Assembly (NCBI RefSeq): GCF_900101825.1
Contig: NZ_FNAG01000002.1
Span: forward strand, 310,001-374,000
Origin: Aquimonas voraii
GTDB taxonomy: Bacteria > Pseudomonadota > Gammaproteobacteria > Xanthomonadales > Xanthomonadaceae
DNA length: 64,000 nt
Direction: 5' to 3'
Part shown: positions 41,533 to 52,021 of the stretch, one piece after another
Layout of the letters: each line of letters opens with the position of its first letter
How positions within the stretch are numbered: position 1 is the first letter of the stretch
Program-made: the position numbers and the translations under genes
The notes under the pieces: generated by a model
Told to the model about the DNA's origin: nothing
Seen by the model: only the letters and a program-made list of their open reading frames with translations
Database searches by the model: none

Positions 41533-43853
41533 GCGCCGCGCCGTCTGCGCCCAACGTGGCGCCCGACCAGGTCAACATCGAGATCGACGGCACCGCGATG
41601 GCGGTGCCCAAGGGCTCGATGATCATCGAGGCCGCCGACAAGGCCGGCATTCCGATCCCGCGCTTCTGCTACCACAAGAAGCTGCCGATCGCGGCCAACT
41701 GTCGCATGTGCCTGGTCGATGTCGAGAAGATGCCCAAGCCCGCGCCGGCCTGCGCCACGCCGGTGATGGAGGGCATGAAGATCTACACGCAGTCCAAGCG
41801 TGCGCTCGACTCGCAGCGCAACGTCATGGAATTCCTGCTGATCAACCATCCGCTCGACTGTCCGATCTGCGACCAGGGCGGCGAGTGCGAGCTGCAGGAC
41901 GTCGCGATGGGCTACGGCCGCTCGGTCAGCCGTTTCGTCGAGCGCAAGCGCGTGGTGCCTGACGAGAACGTCGGCCCGCTGGTCGCCACCGACATGACCC
42001 GCTGCATCCACTGCACCCGCTGCGTGCGCTTTGTCGGCGAGATCGCCGGCACCTATGAGCTGGGCGGCATGGGGCGCGGCGATCGGCTTGAGATCGGCAC
42101 CTACATCGGCAAGAACATCGACAGCGAGCTGTCCGGCAACATCATCGATGTCTGCCCGGTCGGCGCGCTGACCAACAAGCCTTTCCGCTACCGCGCCCGC
42201 GCCTGGGAACTGGCCGCGCGCGAGTCGATCGGCTACCACGATGCGCTGGGCTCCAATCTCTACCTGCACGTGCGCCGCGGCGAAGTGATGCGCGTGGTGC
42301 CGCGCGACAACGAGTCGATCAACGAGAGCTGGCTGTCGGATCGCGACCGCTACAGCCACACCGGACTGACCGCCGCCGATCGCGCCACCACCGCCCTGGT
42401 CCGCGAGGGCGCGAACTGGAAAGAGGTCAGCCTGGAGCAGGGCGTCGCTCGCGCCGCCGATCTGCTGCGTGCAGCCAGCGGTGAGCAGACCGGCATGCTG
42501 GTGCATCCCTCGACCTCGCTGGAAGAGGGCGCCCTGCTGGCGCGGCTCGCCGCGGGTCTCGGTTGCGGCAACATCGACCATCGCCTCGGCACGCTGGACT
42601 TCGCCGACGCTCCGGTGGCTGCGGCATTCGAACTGCCGCTGGCCGAAGTCGAGCAGGCGCGCGCCGTTCTGCTGGTCGGCTGCAATCCGCGTCTTGAGGC
42701 ACCGATCCTCGGCCACCGCATCCGCAAGGCCTCTAAGGGCGGCGCGAAGATCAGCGCGATCAACCCGGTTGACTTCGATTTCAACTTCGACCTGAGCCAC
42801 AAGGCCATCGTCGCGCCGCAGGCGATGACCGAGTCGCTGGCGGCCGTGCTGGCCGCGGCGGGCGGAGCTGCTGAGGGTTTGCCCGCTGAACTGGCGTCGC
42901 TCGTCGCCAATGTGCAGGTCGAGGACGGTCATCGCGCGGTGGCTGAGCAGCTGAAATCGGCGAGTGTGGCTCTGATCCAGCTGGGTGAAAGCGCAGTTGG
43001 CCATGCCAATGCTTCGTGGCTGCGCGCGCTGGCGTCCGCGCTGTCGCGCGCCACCGGTGCGCGCCTGAACGTTCTGGAGCGTGGTGCCAATGCGCTGGGC
43101 CTGGCGCGCGCCGGCGTACTGCCCAAGGGCCTCGACGCCCGCGCCATGTTTGCGCAGCCGCGCAGCAGCTATATGCTCTACGGCGTCGAGCCCGAGTTCG
43201 ACTTCGCCGACAACACCTTGGCCCTGCAGGCTTTGTCGCAGGCCAAGCAGGTCGTGGCTTTCAGTGCTTTCGTCACCGAGACGCTCAAGCGTTGCGCCAA
43301 TGTGATCCTGCCGATCGCCCTGCTGCCCGAGATCGAGGCCAGCCTGATCAACGCACAGGGGCAGACCCAGCTCGTCAGCGCCGGGGCCAAGGCGCCGGGC
43401 GAAGCGCGTGCGGGCTGGCGTCTGCTGCGTGCGCTGGGTGAGGCCATGAAGCTGGACGGCTTCGACTTCATCGACATCCACGGTTTGCGCGCCGGGATCA
43501 CCCTGTCCGAGCCCAAGGGCGGGGCAGGGCTGTCGAAGCGCGAGCCTGTCGAAGGCCTGCAGCGTATCGCCACTACGCCGATCTACCGGTCCGATGCTGT
43601 GCTGCGTCGCGCCGAGCCGCTCAACGCCCACAGTCTGACTCGCGGTCCGCGTGTGCTGCTGAACGCAGCGGATGCGCTGGCGGCGGGCCTGTCCAATGGC
43701 GCGATGGCCAAGGTCGGCGACGGTCGCGGCCAGGCCACCCTGCAGGTCGAGGTCAGTGGCCGCGTGCCGCGCGGCGCGGTCTGGATCGAAACCGGCTACG
43801 GCGCGACCGCGCCGCTCGCGCCCGCGGGCGCGCTCACCGTGGCAAAGGTCTAA
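41529..43853 (+). CDS. nuoG: NADH-quinone oxidoreductase subunit G
   Basis: 75-kDa iron-sulfur subunit of the peripheral arm, 774 aa. The N-terminal ferredoxin domain carries the [2Fe-2S] ligands (IPRFCYHKKLPIAANCRMC and CATPVMEG), followed by the His-Cys cluster segment PICDQGGECELQD and MTRCIHCTRCVRF plus a later Cys in VCPVGALTN. The remaining 500 residues are the molybdopterin-oxidoreductase-like fold, which has lost its cofactor, in the short form typical of non-enteric proteobacteria. I see no CxxCxxxC(x27)C N7 motif in the C-terminal part (about residue 230 onward). It overlaps nuoF and precedes nuoH by 6 nt. Confidence 0.96.
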
Positions 43854-43859
43854 GGCCCC

Positions 43860-44930
43860 ATGCTGTCGCTCATCGAACCCATCCGCGAGTTCTTCCTCGG
43901 CTTCGGCGACATCGGGCTGCTGGTCTGGACCCTGATCAAGATCCTCTGCATCACCGTGCCGCTGATTCTCGGCGTCGCCTACTTCACCCTGTTCGAGCGC
44001 AAGGTGATCGGCTGGATGCACGTGCGTCAGGGGCCGGTCTACGTTGGGCGCGTGTTCGGCATCGGCTTCATCCAGCCCTTCGCCGACGTGTTCAAGCTGC
44101 TGTTCAAGGAAGTGGTGCTGCCAAGCAACGCCAACCTGTTCCTGTTTCGCCTGGCCCCCGTGCTGGCGCTGGCTCCTGCCTTCGCGGCCTGGGCGGTGGT
44201 GCCTTTCGAGGACGGCATGGTGCTGGCCGATATCAATGCCGGCCTGCTGATGCTGCTGGCGATGACGTCGATGGGCGTGTACGGCGTGATCATCGCCGGC
44301 TGGGCCTCGAACTCGAAGTACGCCTTCCTGGGCGCGATGCGTTCGGCGGCGCAGGTGGTCAGCTACGAAATCGCCATGGGCTTCGCGCTCGTCGGCGTGC
44401 TGGTCGCATCGGGCAGCCTCAACCTGAGCGCGATCGTCAACGCGCAGGGCGGTGACGCTGGCTTCTTCGAATGGTTCTGGCTGCCGCTGCTGCCGCTGTT
44501 CGTCATCTATTTCATCTCGGGCGTGGCCGAGACCAACCGCGCGCCCTTCGACGTCGCCGAAGGCGAGTCGGAGATCGTCGCCGGTTTCCATGTCGAGTAC
44601 GCGGGTTCGGCCTTCTCGGTGTTCTTCCTCGCCGAGTACGCCAACATGATCCTAATCAGCTTCCTGGCGGCCCTGCTGTTCCTGGGCGGCTGGCTGTCGC
44701 CCTTCCAGGGCTGGACCGATTCCTGGTTGGGCCAGCCCAGCGTGATCTGGCTGCTCGCCAAGGCCGTGCTGTTCGCCTTCTTCTACGTGTGGTTCCGCGC
44801 CAGCTTCCCGCGCTACCGCTACGACCAGATCATGCGTCTGGGCTGGAAGGTGTTCATCCCCATCACCATCGTCTGGATCCTCGTCGCCGCCTGGGCGGTG
44901 CACGCGGGCTGGTTCACGGCCAACGCCTGA
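43860..44930 (+). CDS. nuoH: NADH-quinone oxidoreductase subunit H
   Basis: Membrane subunit (ND1) that forms the quinone entry tunnel and joins both arms. 356 aa with eight helices. Conserved ND1 signatures are seen: [23 protein letters not shown] (first loop) and [28 protein letters not shown] (third loop, with the acidic chain lining the quinone channel), then [19 protein letters not shown] near the end. The start ATG 43860 lies 6 nt after nuoG. nuoI begins 10 nt after its stop. Confidence 0.97.
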   Translation: MLSLIEPIREFFLGFGDIGLLVWTLIKILCITVPLILGVAYFTLFERKVIGWMHVRQGPVYVGRVFGIGFIQPFADVFKLLFKEVVLPSNANLFLFRLAPVLALAPAFAAWAVVPFEDGMVLADINAGLLMLLAMTSMGVYGVIIAGWASNSKYAFLGAMRSAAQVVSYEIAMGFALVGVLVASGSLNLSAIVNAQGGDAGFFEWFWLPLLPLFVIYFISGVAETNRAPFDVAEGESEIVAGFHVEYAGSAFSVFFLAEYANMILISFLAALLFLGGWLSPFQGWTDSWLGQPSVIWLLAKAVLFAFFYVWFRASFPRYRYDQIMRLGWKVFIPITIVWILVAAWAVHAGWFTANA

Positions 44931-44940
44931 GGATGACCGA

Positions 44941-45429
44941 ATGAACCGCGTTGTTTCCTACTTCAAGAGCCTGCTGCTGATCGAGCTGCTGCAGGGCATG
45001 TGGCTGACGCTGAAGTACTTCTTCAAGCCGAAGTACACGCTGGCCTATCCCTTCGAGAAGATCCCGCAGTCGCCGCGCTTCCGCGGCCTGCACGCGCTGC
45101 GCCGCTACCCCAACGGCGAAGAGCGCTGCATCGCCTGCAAGCTGTGCGAGGCGGTGTGCCCGGCGCTGGCGATTACGATCGACTCGGAACCGCGCGAGGA
45201 TGGCAGCCGCCGCACCACGCGCTACGACATCGACCTGTTCAAGTGCATCTTCTGCGGCTTCTGCGAGGAGAGCTGTCCGGTTGACTCGATCGTGGAAACC
45301 CACATCCACGAGTACCACTTCGAGAAGCGCGGCGAGAACATCGTCACCAAGCCGCAGCTGCTGGCCATCGGCGACCGCCTGGAGGCGGAGATCGCCGAGC
45401 GCCGCTCGCTCGACTCGGCCTACCGCTGA
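44941..45429 (+). CDS. nuoI: NADH-quinone oxidoreductase subunit I
   Basis: TYKY subunit carrying [4Fe-4S] clusters N6a and N6b. 162 aa. Two ferredoxin motifs are intact: [16 protein letters not shown] and [17 protein letters not shown]. The N-terminus ([20 protein letters not shown]) is an amphipathic membrane-lying helix. [27 protein letters not shown] is the family's conserved linker. The C-terminal [10 protein letters not shown] ends as in other proteobacterial NuoI. Ten nt separate it from nuoH and 36 nt from nuoJ. Confidence 0.97.
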   Translation: MNRVVSYFKSLLLIELLQGMWLTLKYFFKPKYTLAYPFEKIPQSPRFRGLHALRRYPNGEERCIACKLCEAVCPALAITIDSEPREDGSRRTTRYDIDLFKCIFCGFCEESCPVDSIVETHIHEYHFEKRGENIVTKPQLLAIGDRLEAEIAERRSLDSAYR

Positions 45430-45465
45430 TCCAGGCCTGCGCCTGAACGACCTGGAGCCCCCGGC

Positions 45466-46080
45466 ATGAGCTATCCCCTGATCGCCTTCTACCTGTTTGC
45501 CAGCGTCGCCGTACTGTCGGCGCTGTCGGTCGTGTCCGTGCGCAACCCCGTGCACGCGGTGCTGTTCCTGATCCTCACCTTCTTCTCCAGCGCCTGCCTG
45601 TGGATCCTGGCCGACGCCGAGTTCCTCGGCATCGCCCTGGTGCTGGTCTATGTGGGCGCGGTGATGGTGCTGTTCCTGTTCGTGGTGATGATGCTGGACA
45701 TCAAGTTCGCGCCGCTGCGCGAGGGCTTCGCCCGCTACCTGCCCGTCGGCATCGTGGTCGGCATCGTGATGGCGCTCGAGATGATCGCGCTGATCGGCCT
45801 GGCGCGCTTCGGCGAGACCCTGCCGGCGACCGATCCGGCGACCGCCGCTGGCATGTCCAACACCGAGTGGCTGGGTCGAGCGCTGTTCACTGAGTATCTG
45901 TATCCGTTCGAGTTGGCGGCGGTGATCCTCACCGTGGCCATCGTCGCTGCCATCGCGATCACCCTGCGTCGGCGGATCAACGTCAAGGCCCAGGACCCGG
46001 GCCGCCAGGTGATGGTGCGCCGCGAGGACCGTATCCGCCTCGTCAAGATGAAGGCCGAAACCCCGGAGGCCCGCCAGTGA
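45466..46080 (+). CDS. nuoJ: NADH-quinone oxidoreductase subunit J
   Basis: Membrane subunit ND6, 204 aa with five helices: [68 protein letters not shown] (helices 2 and 3, with the conserved pi-bulge region and Tyr); [22 protein letters not shown]; and the final [21 protein letters not shown]. The cytosolic tail is basic. Its stop overlaps the nuoK start by 4 nt. Confidence 0.95.
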   Translation: MSYPLIAFYLFASVAVLSALSVVSVRNPVHAVLFLILTFFSSACLWILADAEFLGIALVLVYVGAVMVLFLFVVMMLDIKFAPLREGFARYLPVGIVVGIVMALEMIALIGLARFGETLPATDPATAAGMSNTEWLGRALFTEYLYPFELAAVILTVAIVAAIAITLRRRINVKAQDPGRQVMVRREDRIRLVKMKAETPEARQ

Positions 46081-46382
46081 TCACCCTAGGCCATTACCTC
46101 GCTGTGGGCGCCGTGCTGTTCTGTATCGGCGTCGGAGGCATCTTCATCAACCGCAAGAACATGATCGTGCTGCTGATGAGCATCGAGCTCATCCTGCTGG
46201 CAGTGAACATGAACTTCATCGGCTTCTCGCGCCACCTGGGCAGCGTCGATGGCCAGCTGTTCGTGTTTTTCATCCTCACCGTGGCGGCGGCGGAGGCTGC
46301 GATCGGTCTGGCGATCCTGGTGGCGCTGTTCCGCGCGCGGTCGACGATCAATGTCGGCGAACTTGACTCGATGAAAGGGTGA
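46077..46382 (+). CDS. nuoK: NADH-quinone oxidoreductase subunit K
   Basis: Membrane subunit ND4L, 101 aa with three helices. The conserved helix-2 Glu in [16 protein letters not shown] and the helix-3 Glu in [17 protein letters not shown] are present; both take part in proton transfer. Coupled to nuoJ by ATGA overlap. The next gene, nuoL, is 513 bp away, whereas most other junctions in the operon are overlaps or under 40 bp. The gap holds a tandem repeat. Confidence 0.96.
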   Translation: MITLGHYLAVGAVLFCIGVGGIFINRKNMIVLLMSIELILLAVNMNFIGFSRHLGSVDGQLFVFFILTVAAAEAAIGLAILVALFRARSTINVGELDSMKG

Positions 46383-46389
46383 GGCCCGC

Positions 46390-46731
46390 GCGAGCCACGG
46401 GCTCGCGCAGGCCGAACGCCCGCGCAAGGATGCGCGGGCCGGGGGTCGGAAACCCTCGGGTGAGCGCCACGGATGGCAGCGAGAAGCTGGATTCAAGGCG
46501 AGTGCGAGCCACGGGCTCGCGCAGGCCGAACGCCCGCGCAAGGATGCGCGGGCCGGGGGTCGGAAACCCTCGGGTGAGCGCCACGGATGGCAGCGAGAAG
46601 CTGGATTCAAGGCGAGTGCGAGCCACTGGCTCGCGCAGGCCGAACGCCCGCGCAAGGATGCGCGGGCCGGGGGTCGGAAGCTCTCGGGTGAGCGCCACGG
46701 ATGGCAGCGACACGCACGATTCAAGGCGCGC
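46390..46731. repeat. Three tandem copies of a 114-bp unit in the nuoK-nuoL gap
   Basis: Copies begin at 46390, 46504 and 46618 (period exactly 114 bp). Copies 1 and 2 are near identical; copy 3 differs at a few sites, mostly near its end. Each unit has two perfect hairpins: GCGAGCC-ACG-GGCTCGC (loop ACT in copy 3) and GCCCGCGCA-AGGA-TGCGCGGGC. The period is a multiple of three, so open frames run through on both strands, but their translations are Arg-rich and unlike any protein I know. Confidence 0.95.
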
Positions 46732-46895
46732 TCGGCTCTGCCGCGCGCGAAGCAAGAGGGGCGCTTCCGGGCACTCGCTTGCGATGGTTTCGGTAGTAAA
46801 CAAGCCGCGCCGCGCAATCGATCCACCGCGCTGGCTGCAGCCCAAGGCCGCAGGGCAACCCGCAGTGCCGCACGCATAAGCAATGGAAACGAGCC

Positions 46896-48953
46896 ATGAT
46901 ATCTGAAAACGTACTCCTGCTGATCGCGCTCGCGCCCCTCCTCGGCGCCATCGTCGCTGGCCTGTTCGGCAAGCAGATCGGTCGCGCCGGTGCGCACTGG
47001 GTGACCATCCTCGGCGTGGCGGTGTCCTGCGCGCTGTCGGTGCAGGTGCTTTACCAGCTGGTCTGGGGTGGGGCGCCGGTGTTCAACCAGAACATCTACA
47101 CCTGGTTCGAGATCGGCGAGTACTCGGCCCACGTCGGCTTCCTGGTCGACCGCCTCACCGCGATGATGATGGTGGTGGTGACCTTCGTGTCCCTGCTGGT
47201 GCACATCTACACCATCGGCTACATGGAGGAAGACCCGGGCTACCAGCGCTTCTTCGCCTACATCAGCCTGTTCACCTTCTCGATGCTCATGCTGGTCATG
47301 AGCAACAACTTCCTGCAGCTGTTCTTCGGCTGGGAAGCCGTGGGCCTCGTGTCCTACCTGCTGATCGGCTTCTGGTTCAAGAAGCCGAGCGCCGTGTTTG
47401 CCAACATGAAGGCCTTCCTGGTCAACCGCGTCGGCGACTTCGGCTTCCTGCTGGGCATCGCCGGCGTGCTGTATTGGCTGGGCACGCTGGACTACCAGAC
47501 TGCCTTCGACAACGCGCCGCAGCTGGCCGGCCTCACCGTCGAGATCTGGCCGGGCGCACAGTGGGCGGTGCCGACCTTCATCTGCATCTGCCTGTTCATC
47601 GGCGCCATGGGCAAGTCGGCGCAGGTGCCGCTGCACGTCTGGCTGCCGGATTCGATGGAAGGTCCGACCCCGATCTCAGCGCTGATCCACGCTGCAACCA
47701 TGGTCACCGCCGGTATCTTCATGGTGGCGCGCATGTCGCCGCTGTTCGAGATGAGCGAGACCGCACTCGCCTTCGTGCTGTTCATCGGCGCCACCACGGC
47801 GCTCTTCACCGGCCTGATCGGTGTGGTGCAGAACGACATCAAGCGCGTGGTCGCCTACTCGACCCTGTCGCAGCTCGGCTACATGACCGTGGCCCTGGGC
47901 GTATCGGCCTATGCCGGTGCGGTGTTCCACCTGATGACCCACGCCTTCTTCAAGGCCCTGCTGTTCCTAGCCGCGGGCTCGGTGATCATTGGCATGCACC
48001 ACGAGCAGGACATGCGCCGCATGGGTGGCCTGCGCAAGTACATGCCGATCACCTGGATCACCAGCCTGATCGGCACCCTGGCACTTGTTGGCACGCCCTT
48101 CCTGTCCGGCTACTACTCGAAGGACACCATCATCGAGGCGGCCGGCGTTGCCGCAGGGCAGGGCGGTTGGGTCCAGAACTACGCCTACTTGGCAGTGCTG
48201 CTGGGCGTGTTCATCACCAGCTTCTACAGCTTCCGCCTGCTGTACCTGACCTTCCACGGCCCAGAGCGCTTCCGCGACGCGCATGCGCACGACGACCATC
48301 ACCACGATGCGCATCACGATGACCATGGTCATGGCCACGGACCGCACGAGCCACATGAGTCGCCTTGGGTGGTGACCCTGCCGCTGATCCTGCTGGCGAT
48401 CCCCTCGATCGCGATCGGTTTCCTCACCGTCGGCCCGATGGTGTTCGGCGACTACTTCGCTGGCGCGATCACCGTGCTGCCGGAGCACGACAGCCTGGCA
48501 GGCGTTGCCGCCAAGCTGTGGCACGACGCCCACGGCTGGGTCTCGGCGGCGGTCGGCTTCGGCCTGCACTTCTACGCCTCGCCGGCGTTCTGGCTGGCTT
48601 TCGGCGGTTTCGCCGCGGCCACCTACCTCTACCTGTTCAATCCGGACCTCGCCGCGCGGATGCGCAAGAGCTTCGCCTTGCCGGTGCGGGTGCTGGAGAA
48701 CAAGTACGGCTTCGACGACTTCAACCAGGCGGTGTTCGCCGGCGGCAGCCTGAAGCTGGGGCGCCTGTTCTGGAAGGCCGGCGACACGGCGGTCATCGAC
48801 GGCGTGGCGGTGAACGGTTCGGCGGCGCTGGTCGATCGCATCTCTGCGGTGGTCCGTAACGTCCAGTCCGGCCTGATGTACCACTACGCCTTCGCCATGA
48901 TTCTGGGCCTGATCGCGCTGCTCGGCGCGCTGATCTGGTCACTGCGCGTGTAA
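46896..48953 (+). CDS. nuoL: NADH-quinone oxidoreductase subunit L
   Basis: Largest antiporter-like membrane subunit (ND5), 685 aa with about 16 helices and a lateral amphipathic helix near the C-terminus. Conserved blocks are visible: FFGWEAVGLVSYLLIGFWF with the key Glu in helix 5, VPLHVWLPDSMEGPTPISAL with the helix-7/8 loop, HAATMVTAGIFMVAR, and VQNDIKRVVAYSTLSQLGYM with the proton-channel Lys. Residues about 463-488 are a His/Asp-rich insertion (HAHDDHHHDAHHDDHGHGHG) in an extramembrane loop. GGAAACGAG stands before the ATG. It is preceded by the 114-bp repeat array. Confidence 0.97.
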   Translation: MISENVLLLIALAPLLGAIVAGLFGKQIGRAGAHWVTILGVAVSCALSVQVLYQLVWGGAPVFNQNIYTWFEIGEYSAHVGFLVDRLTAMMMVVVTFVSLLVHIYTIGYMEEDPGYQRFFAYISLFTFSMLMLVMSNNFLQLFFGWEAVGLVSYLLIGFWFKKPSAVFANMKAFLVNRVGDFGFLLGIAGVLYWLGTLDYQTAFDNAPQLAGLTVEIWPGAQWAVPTFICICLFIGAMGKSAQVPLHVWLPDSMEGPTPISALIHAATMVTAGIFMVARMSPLFEMSETALAFVLFIGATTALFTGLIGVVQNDIKRVVAYSTLSQLGYMTVALGVSAYAGAVFHLMTHAFFKALLFLAAGSVIIGMHHEQDMRRMGGLRKYMPITWITSLIGTLALVGTPFLSGYYSKDTIIEAAGVAAGQGGWVQNYAYLAVLLGVFITSFYSFRLLYLTFHGPERFRDAHAHDDHHHDAHHDDHGHGHGPHEPHESPWVVTLPLILLAIPSIAIGFLTVGPMVFGDYFAGAITVLPEHDSLAGVAAKLWHDAHGWVSAAVGFGLHFYASPAFWLAFGGFAAATYLYLFNPDLAARMRKSFALPVRVLENKYGFDDFNQAVFAGGSLKLGRLFWKAGDTAVIDGVAVNGSAALVDRISAVVRNVQSGLMYHYAFAMILGLIALLGALIWSLRV

Positions 48954-48980
48954 CGCGCGGCATACGGATTACAAGGAAAA

Positions 48981-50498
48981 ATGCCGATGCCCTCGACCCT
49001 TCCCCTGCTCAGCCTGCTGATCTGGTTGCCCATCCTGGGCGGCTTCGCAGCGCTCGCCTTTGGCTCCGAACGCGCCAACCAGGTGCGCTGGTTCGCCCTG
49101 CTGGTGACGCTCGCCACCTTCGTGCTCAGCATCCCGCTGTACACCGGCTTCGACCCCAGCTCGGCGGCCATGCAGTTCGTCGAGAAGCACGTCTGGATCG
49201 AGGCCTTCAAGATCCACTACCACCTGGGCGTCGATGGCATCGCCCTGGCCCTGGTGCTGCTGACCACCTTCACCAGCGTGCTGGTGCTGATCGGCGCCTG
49301 GACGTCCGTGGACGAGCGCGTGCACCAGTACATGGCCGCCTTCATGATCCTCGAAGGCCTGATGATCGGCGTGTTCTGCGCGCTCGACGCCGTGCTGTTC
49401 TACGTGTTCTTCGAGGGCATGCTGATCCCGATGTTCATCATCATCGGCGTCTGGGGCGGCTACCGCCGCATCTATGCCTCGATGAAGTTCTTCCTGTACA
49501 CCTTCCTCGGCTCGATCTTCATGCTGGTCGGCCTGGTCTACCTGTACCTGAAGGGCGGCAGCTTTGCCTTGGCCGACCTGTACGCGCTGCCGCTGACCGC
49601 CACCGAGCAGATGTGGCTGTTCTTCGCCTTCTTCGCCGCCTTCGCGGTGAAGATCCCGATGTTCCCGGTGCACACCTGGCTGCCTGACGCCCACGTTGAG
49701 GCGCCGACCGCGGGCTCGGTGGTACTGGCCGCGATCATGCTGAAGATCGGTGGCTATGGCTTCCTGCGCTTCACCCTGCCGATCGTGCCGGACGCCGGCC
49801 ACGAATACGCCTGGCTGATGATCACCCTGAGCCTGATCGCCGTGGTCTACGTCGGTCTCGTGGCGCTGGTGCAGGAAGACATGAAGAAGCTGATCGCCTA
49901 TTCCTCGATCAGCCACATGGGCTTCGTCACCTTGGGCATCTTCATCGCCTTCGCGCTGGTGCGCGGCGGCCGCAGCGACGGCGCCGAACTCGGCCTGCAG
50001 GGCGCGATGGTGCAGATGATCAGCCACGGCTTCATCTCGGGTGCCATGTTCAGCTGCGTGGGCGTGGTCTACGACCGCATGCACACCCGCATGATCAAGG
50101 ACTACGGCGGTGTGGCCAATGTCATGCCGATGTTCGCGGCCTTCATGGTGCTGTTCGCCATGGCCAACAGCGGCCTGCCGGGCACCTCGGGCTTCGTCGG
50201 CGAGTTCATGGTGATCTTGGCCGCCTTCCAGCAGAGCCCGTGGATCGCGGCAGTCGCCGCGCTCACCCTGATCATCGGCGCGGCCTACACCCTGTGGATG
50301 GTCAAGCGCGTGATGTACGGCGAAGTGGCGAATGCCAATGTCGCCGCGCTCAAGGACCTGCGCGGGCATGAGTTCCTGGTGCTGGCGTTGTTCGCTGCCG
50401 CTGTCCTGTACTTCGGCATTCATCCCAAGCCCTTGACCGACCTGATGGACGCCTCCATCGCCCAACTCGCGGCCCAGCTTGCCGCCAGCAAGCTGTAA
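48981..50498 (+). CDS. nuoM: NADH-quinone oxidoreductase subunit M
   Basis: Antiporter-like membrane subunit ND4, 505 aa with 14 helices. VFFEGMLIPMFIIIGVWGG carries the essential helix-5 Glu. FFAAFAVKIPMFPVHTWLPDAHVEAPTAGSV holds the helix-7 Lys and broken-helix loop. VQEDMKKLIAYSSISHMGFV is the second channel block. AAGGA lies upstream; ATG 48981 or the in-frame ATG 48987 (better spacing) could be the start. 27 nt separate it from nuoL and 15 nt from nuoN. Confidence 0.96.
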   Translation: MPMPSTLPLLSLLIWLPILGGFAALAFGSERANQVRWFALLVTLATFVLSIPLYTGFDPSSAAMQFVEKHVWIEAFKIHYHLGVDGIALALVLLTTFTSVLVLIGAWTSVDERVHQYMAAFMILEGLMIGVFCALDAVLFYVFFEGMLIPMFIIIGVWGGYRRIYASMKFFLYTFLGSIFMLVGLVYLYLKGGSFALADLYALPLTATEQMWLFFAFFAAFAVKIPMFPVHTWLPDAHVEAPTAGSVVLAAIMLKIGGYGFLRFTLPIVPDAGHEYAWLMITLSLIAVVYVGLVALVQEDMKKLIAYSSISHMGFVTLGIFIAFALVRGGRSDGAELGLQGAMVQMISHGFISGAMFSCVGVVYDRMHTRMIKDYGGVANVMPMFAAFMVLFAMANSGLPGTSGFVGEFMVILAAFQQSPWIAAVAALTLIIGAAYTLWMVKRVMYGEVANANVAALKDLRGHEFLVLALFAAAVLYFGIHPKPLTDLMDASIAQLAAQLAASKL

Positions 50499-50513
50499 GC
50501 GAGGACGACGACC

Positions 50514-51956
50514 ATGATCACTGCCTCCGACTTCATTCCGCTCACTCCCGAGCTGTTCCTGCTCGGCGCCGCCTGCGTGCTGCTGCTGGTGGATCTCTTC
50601 ATCAGCGATGCGCGCCGCGGCCTGACCCACTTCCTCGGCCTGCTGACCCTGCTCGCCACCGCTGCGCTGGTGCTGCGCGACGGCATCGCGGGTGAGGCGG
50701 TCACCGCGTTCGGCGGCATGTTCATCCGCGACGGCGTGGCCGACGTGCTGAAGGTGTTCATGCTGATCGTGACCGGCGCGGCCTTCGTCTATGCCAAGCC
50801 CTACCTGCAGGACCGCGGCCTGTTCAAGGGCGAGTTCTATGTGCTCTGCCTGTTCGCCGTGCTCGGCATGATGGTGCTGGTCTCGGCCGGCAATCTGCTC
50901 AGCCTTTACATGGGTCTTGAGCTGCTGGCGTTGTCGTCCTACGCGCTCGTCGCCATCGACCGCGACAACAAGCTGGCCACCGAAGCGGCGATGAAGTACT
51001 TCGTGCTCGGTTCGCTGGCCTCGGGCATGCTGCTCTACGGCATGTCGATGGTCTACGGTGCCACCGGCAGCCTCGACATCGCCACCATCCAGGCGGCGCT
51101 GAGCGGCGTCGGCGACAACCGCGGAATCCTCCTGCTGGGCGTGGTCTTTCTGGTGGTCGGTATCGCCTTCAAGTTCGGTGCGGCGCCCTTCCACATGTGG
51201 CTGCCCGATGTCTACCAGGGCGCGCCCACTGCAGTCACCGCCTTCATCGGCTCGGCGCCCAAGCTGGCTGCCTTCGGCATGGCCTACCGGCTGCTCGAAG
51301 GTGCGGTCGGTGACGTCAGCGAGTGGCGCCACATGCTGGCTTGGCTGGCGGTGCTGTCGCTCGCCGTGGGTAACGTTGTGGCTATTGCGCAGACGAACCT
51401 GAAGCGCATGCTGGCCTACTCGACGATCTCCCACGTCGGCTTCCTGTTCCTCGGCCTTGCGGCCGGTACCGAGCAGGGCTACGCGGCGGCGATGTTCTAT
51501 GCGATCTGCTACGCGATCATGTCGGTTGGTGCCTTCGCCTCGATCATGCTGCTGGCGCGCAAGGGGTTCGAGGCGGAGGAGATCATCGATTTCCGCGGCC
51601 TGAACCAGCGCCACCCCTGGTTCGCGTTCCTGATCCTGCTGCTGATGGGCTCGCTGGCTGGCTTCCCGCCGCTGTTCGGCTTCTGGGCCAAACTGACCGT
51701 GCTCGAAGCCGCGGTCGGCGCAGACATGCTGTGGCTGGCTCTGGTCGCGGTCGTGTTCGCGGTGATCGGCGCCTTCTACTACCTGCGCGTCATCCGCACC
51801 ATGTACTTCGACGCCCCGGAAGACGGCAGCCACCATCCGCTGAACCCTGACCCGCAGCTGCGCTGGCTGCTGACCGTGAACGGGCTGGCGATGCTGGTGC
51901 TGGGCATCTTCTGGAGCCCGATCATGCAGTGGTGCCTGCGCGCCACAGGCGCGTGA
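50514..51956 (+). CDS. nuoN: NADH-quinone oxidoreductase subunit N
   Basis: Antiporter-like membrane subunit ND2, 480 aa with 14 helices; last gene of the operon. YMGLELLALSSYALVAIDRDN carries the helix-5 Glu. FKFGAAPFHMWLPDVYQGAPTAVTAF has the channel Lys and broken helix. QTNLKRMLAYSTISHVGFLFLGLA is the second channel block. The stop is at 51954-51956, and a strong hairpin terminator follows about 65 nt downstream. Together with nuoA-M, every subunit of a 14-subunit complex I is accounted for. Confidence 0.96.
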   Translation: MITASDFIPLTPELFLLGAACVLLLVDLFISDARRGLTHFLGLLTLLATAALVLRDGIAGEAVTAFGGMFIRDGVADVLKVFMLIVTGAAFVYAKPYLQDRGLFKGEFYVLCLFAVLGMMVLVSAGNLLSLYMGLELLALSSYALVAIDRDNKLATEAAMKYFVLGSLASGMLLYGMSMVYGATGSLDIATIQAALSGVGDNRGILLLGVVFLVVGIAFKFGAAPFHMWLPDVYQGAPTAVTAFIGSAPKLAAFGMAYRLLEGAVGDVSEWRHMLAWLAVLSLAVGNVVAIAQTNLKRMLAYSTISHVGFLFLGLAAGTEQGYAAAMFYAICYAIMSVGAFASIMLLARKGFEAEEIIDFRGLNQRHPWFAFLILLLMGSLAGFPPLFGFWAKLTVLEAAVGADMLWLALVAVVFAVIGAFYYLRVIRTMYFDAPEDGSHHPLNPDPQLRWLLTVNGLAMLVLGIFWSPIMQWCLRATGA

Positions 51957-52021
51957 TGGCAGCGTAGCCCGCCGGCGAAGCCTCAGGGGCGTTGAAGCTG
52001 CGCATCCGCTGAGGCTTGCTA

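Noticed and set aside
46379-46879. Open frame through the nuoK-nuoL repeats (166 codons) as a repeat protein
   Set aside because: The frame is open only because 114 is a multiple of three. The translation is Arg-rich with no domain, has no ribosome site, and a similar frame exists on the other strand.
48969-51836. 955-codon minus-strand frame over nuoM and nuoN
   Set aside because: Shadow of two conserved membrane subunits; the translation is His/Gln/Asp-rich without any domain.
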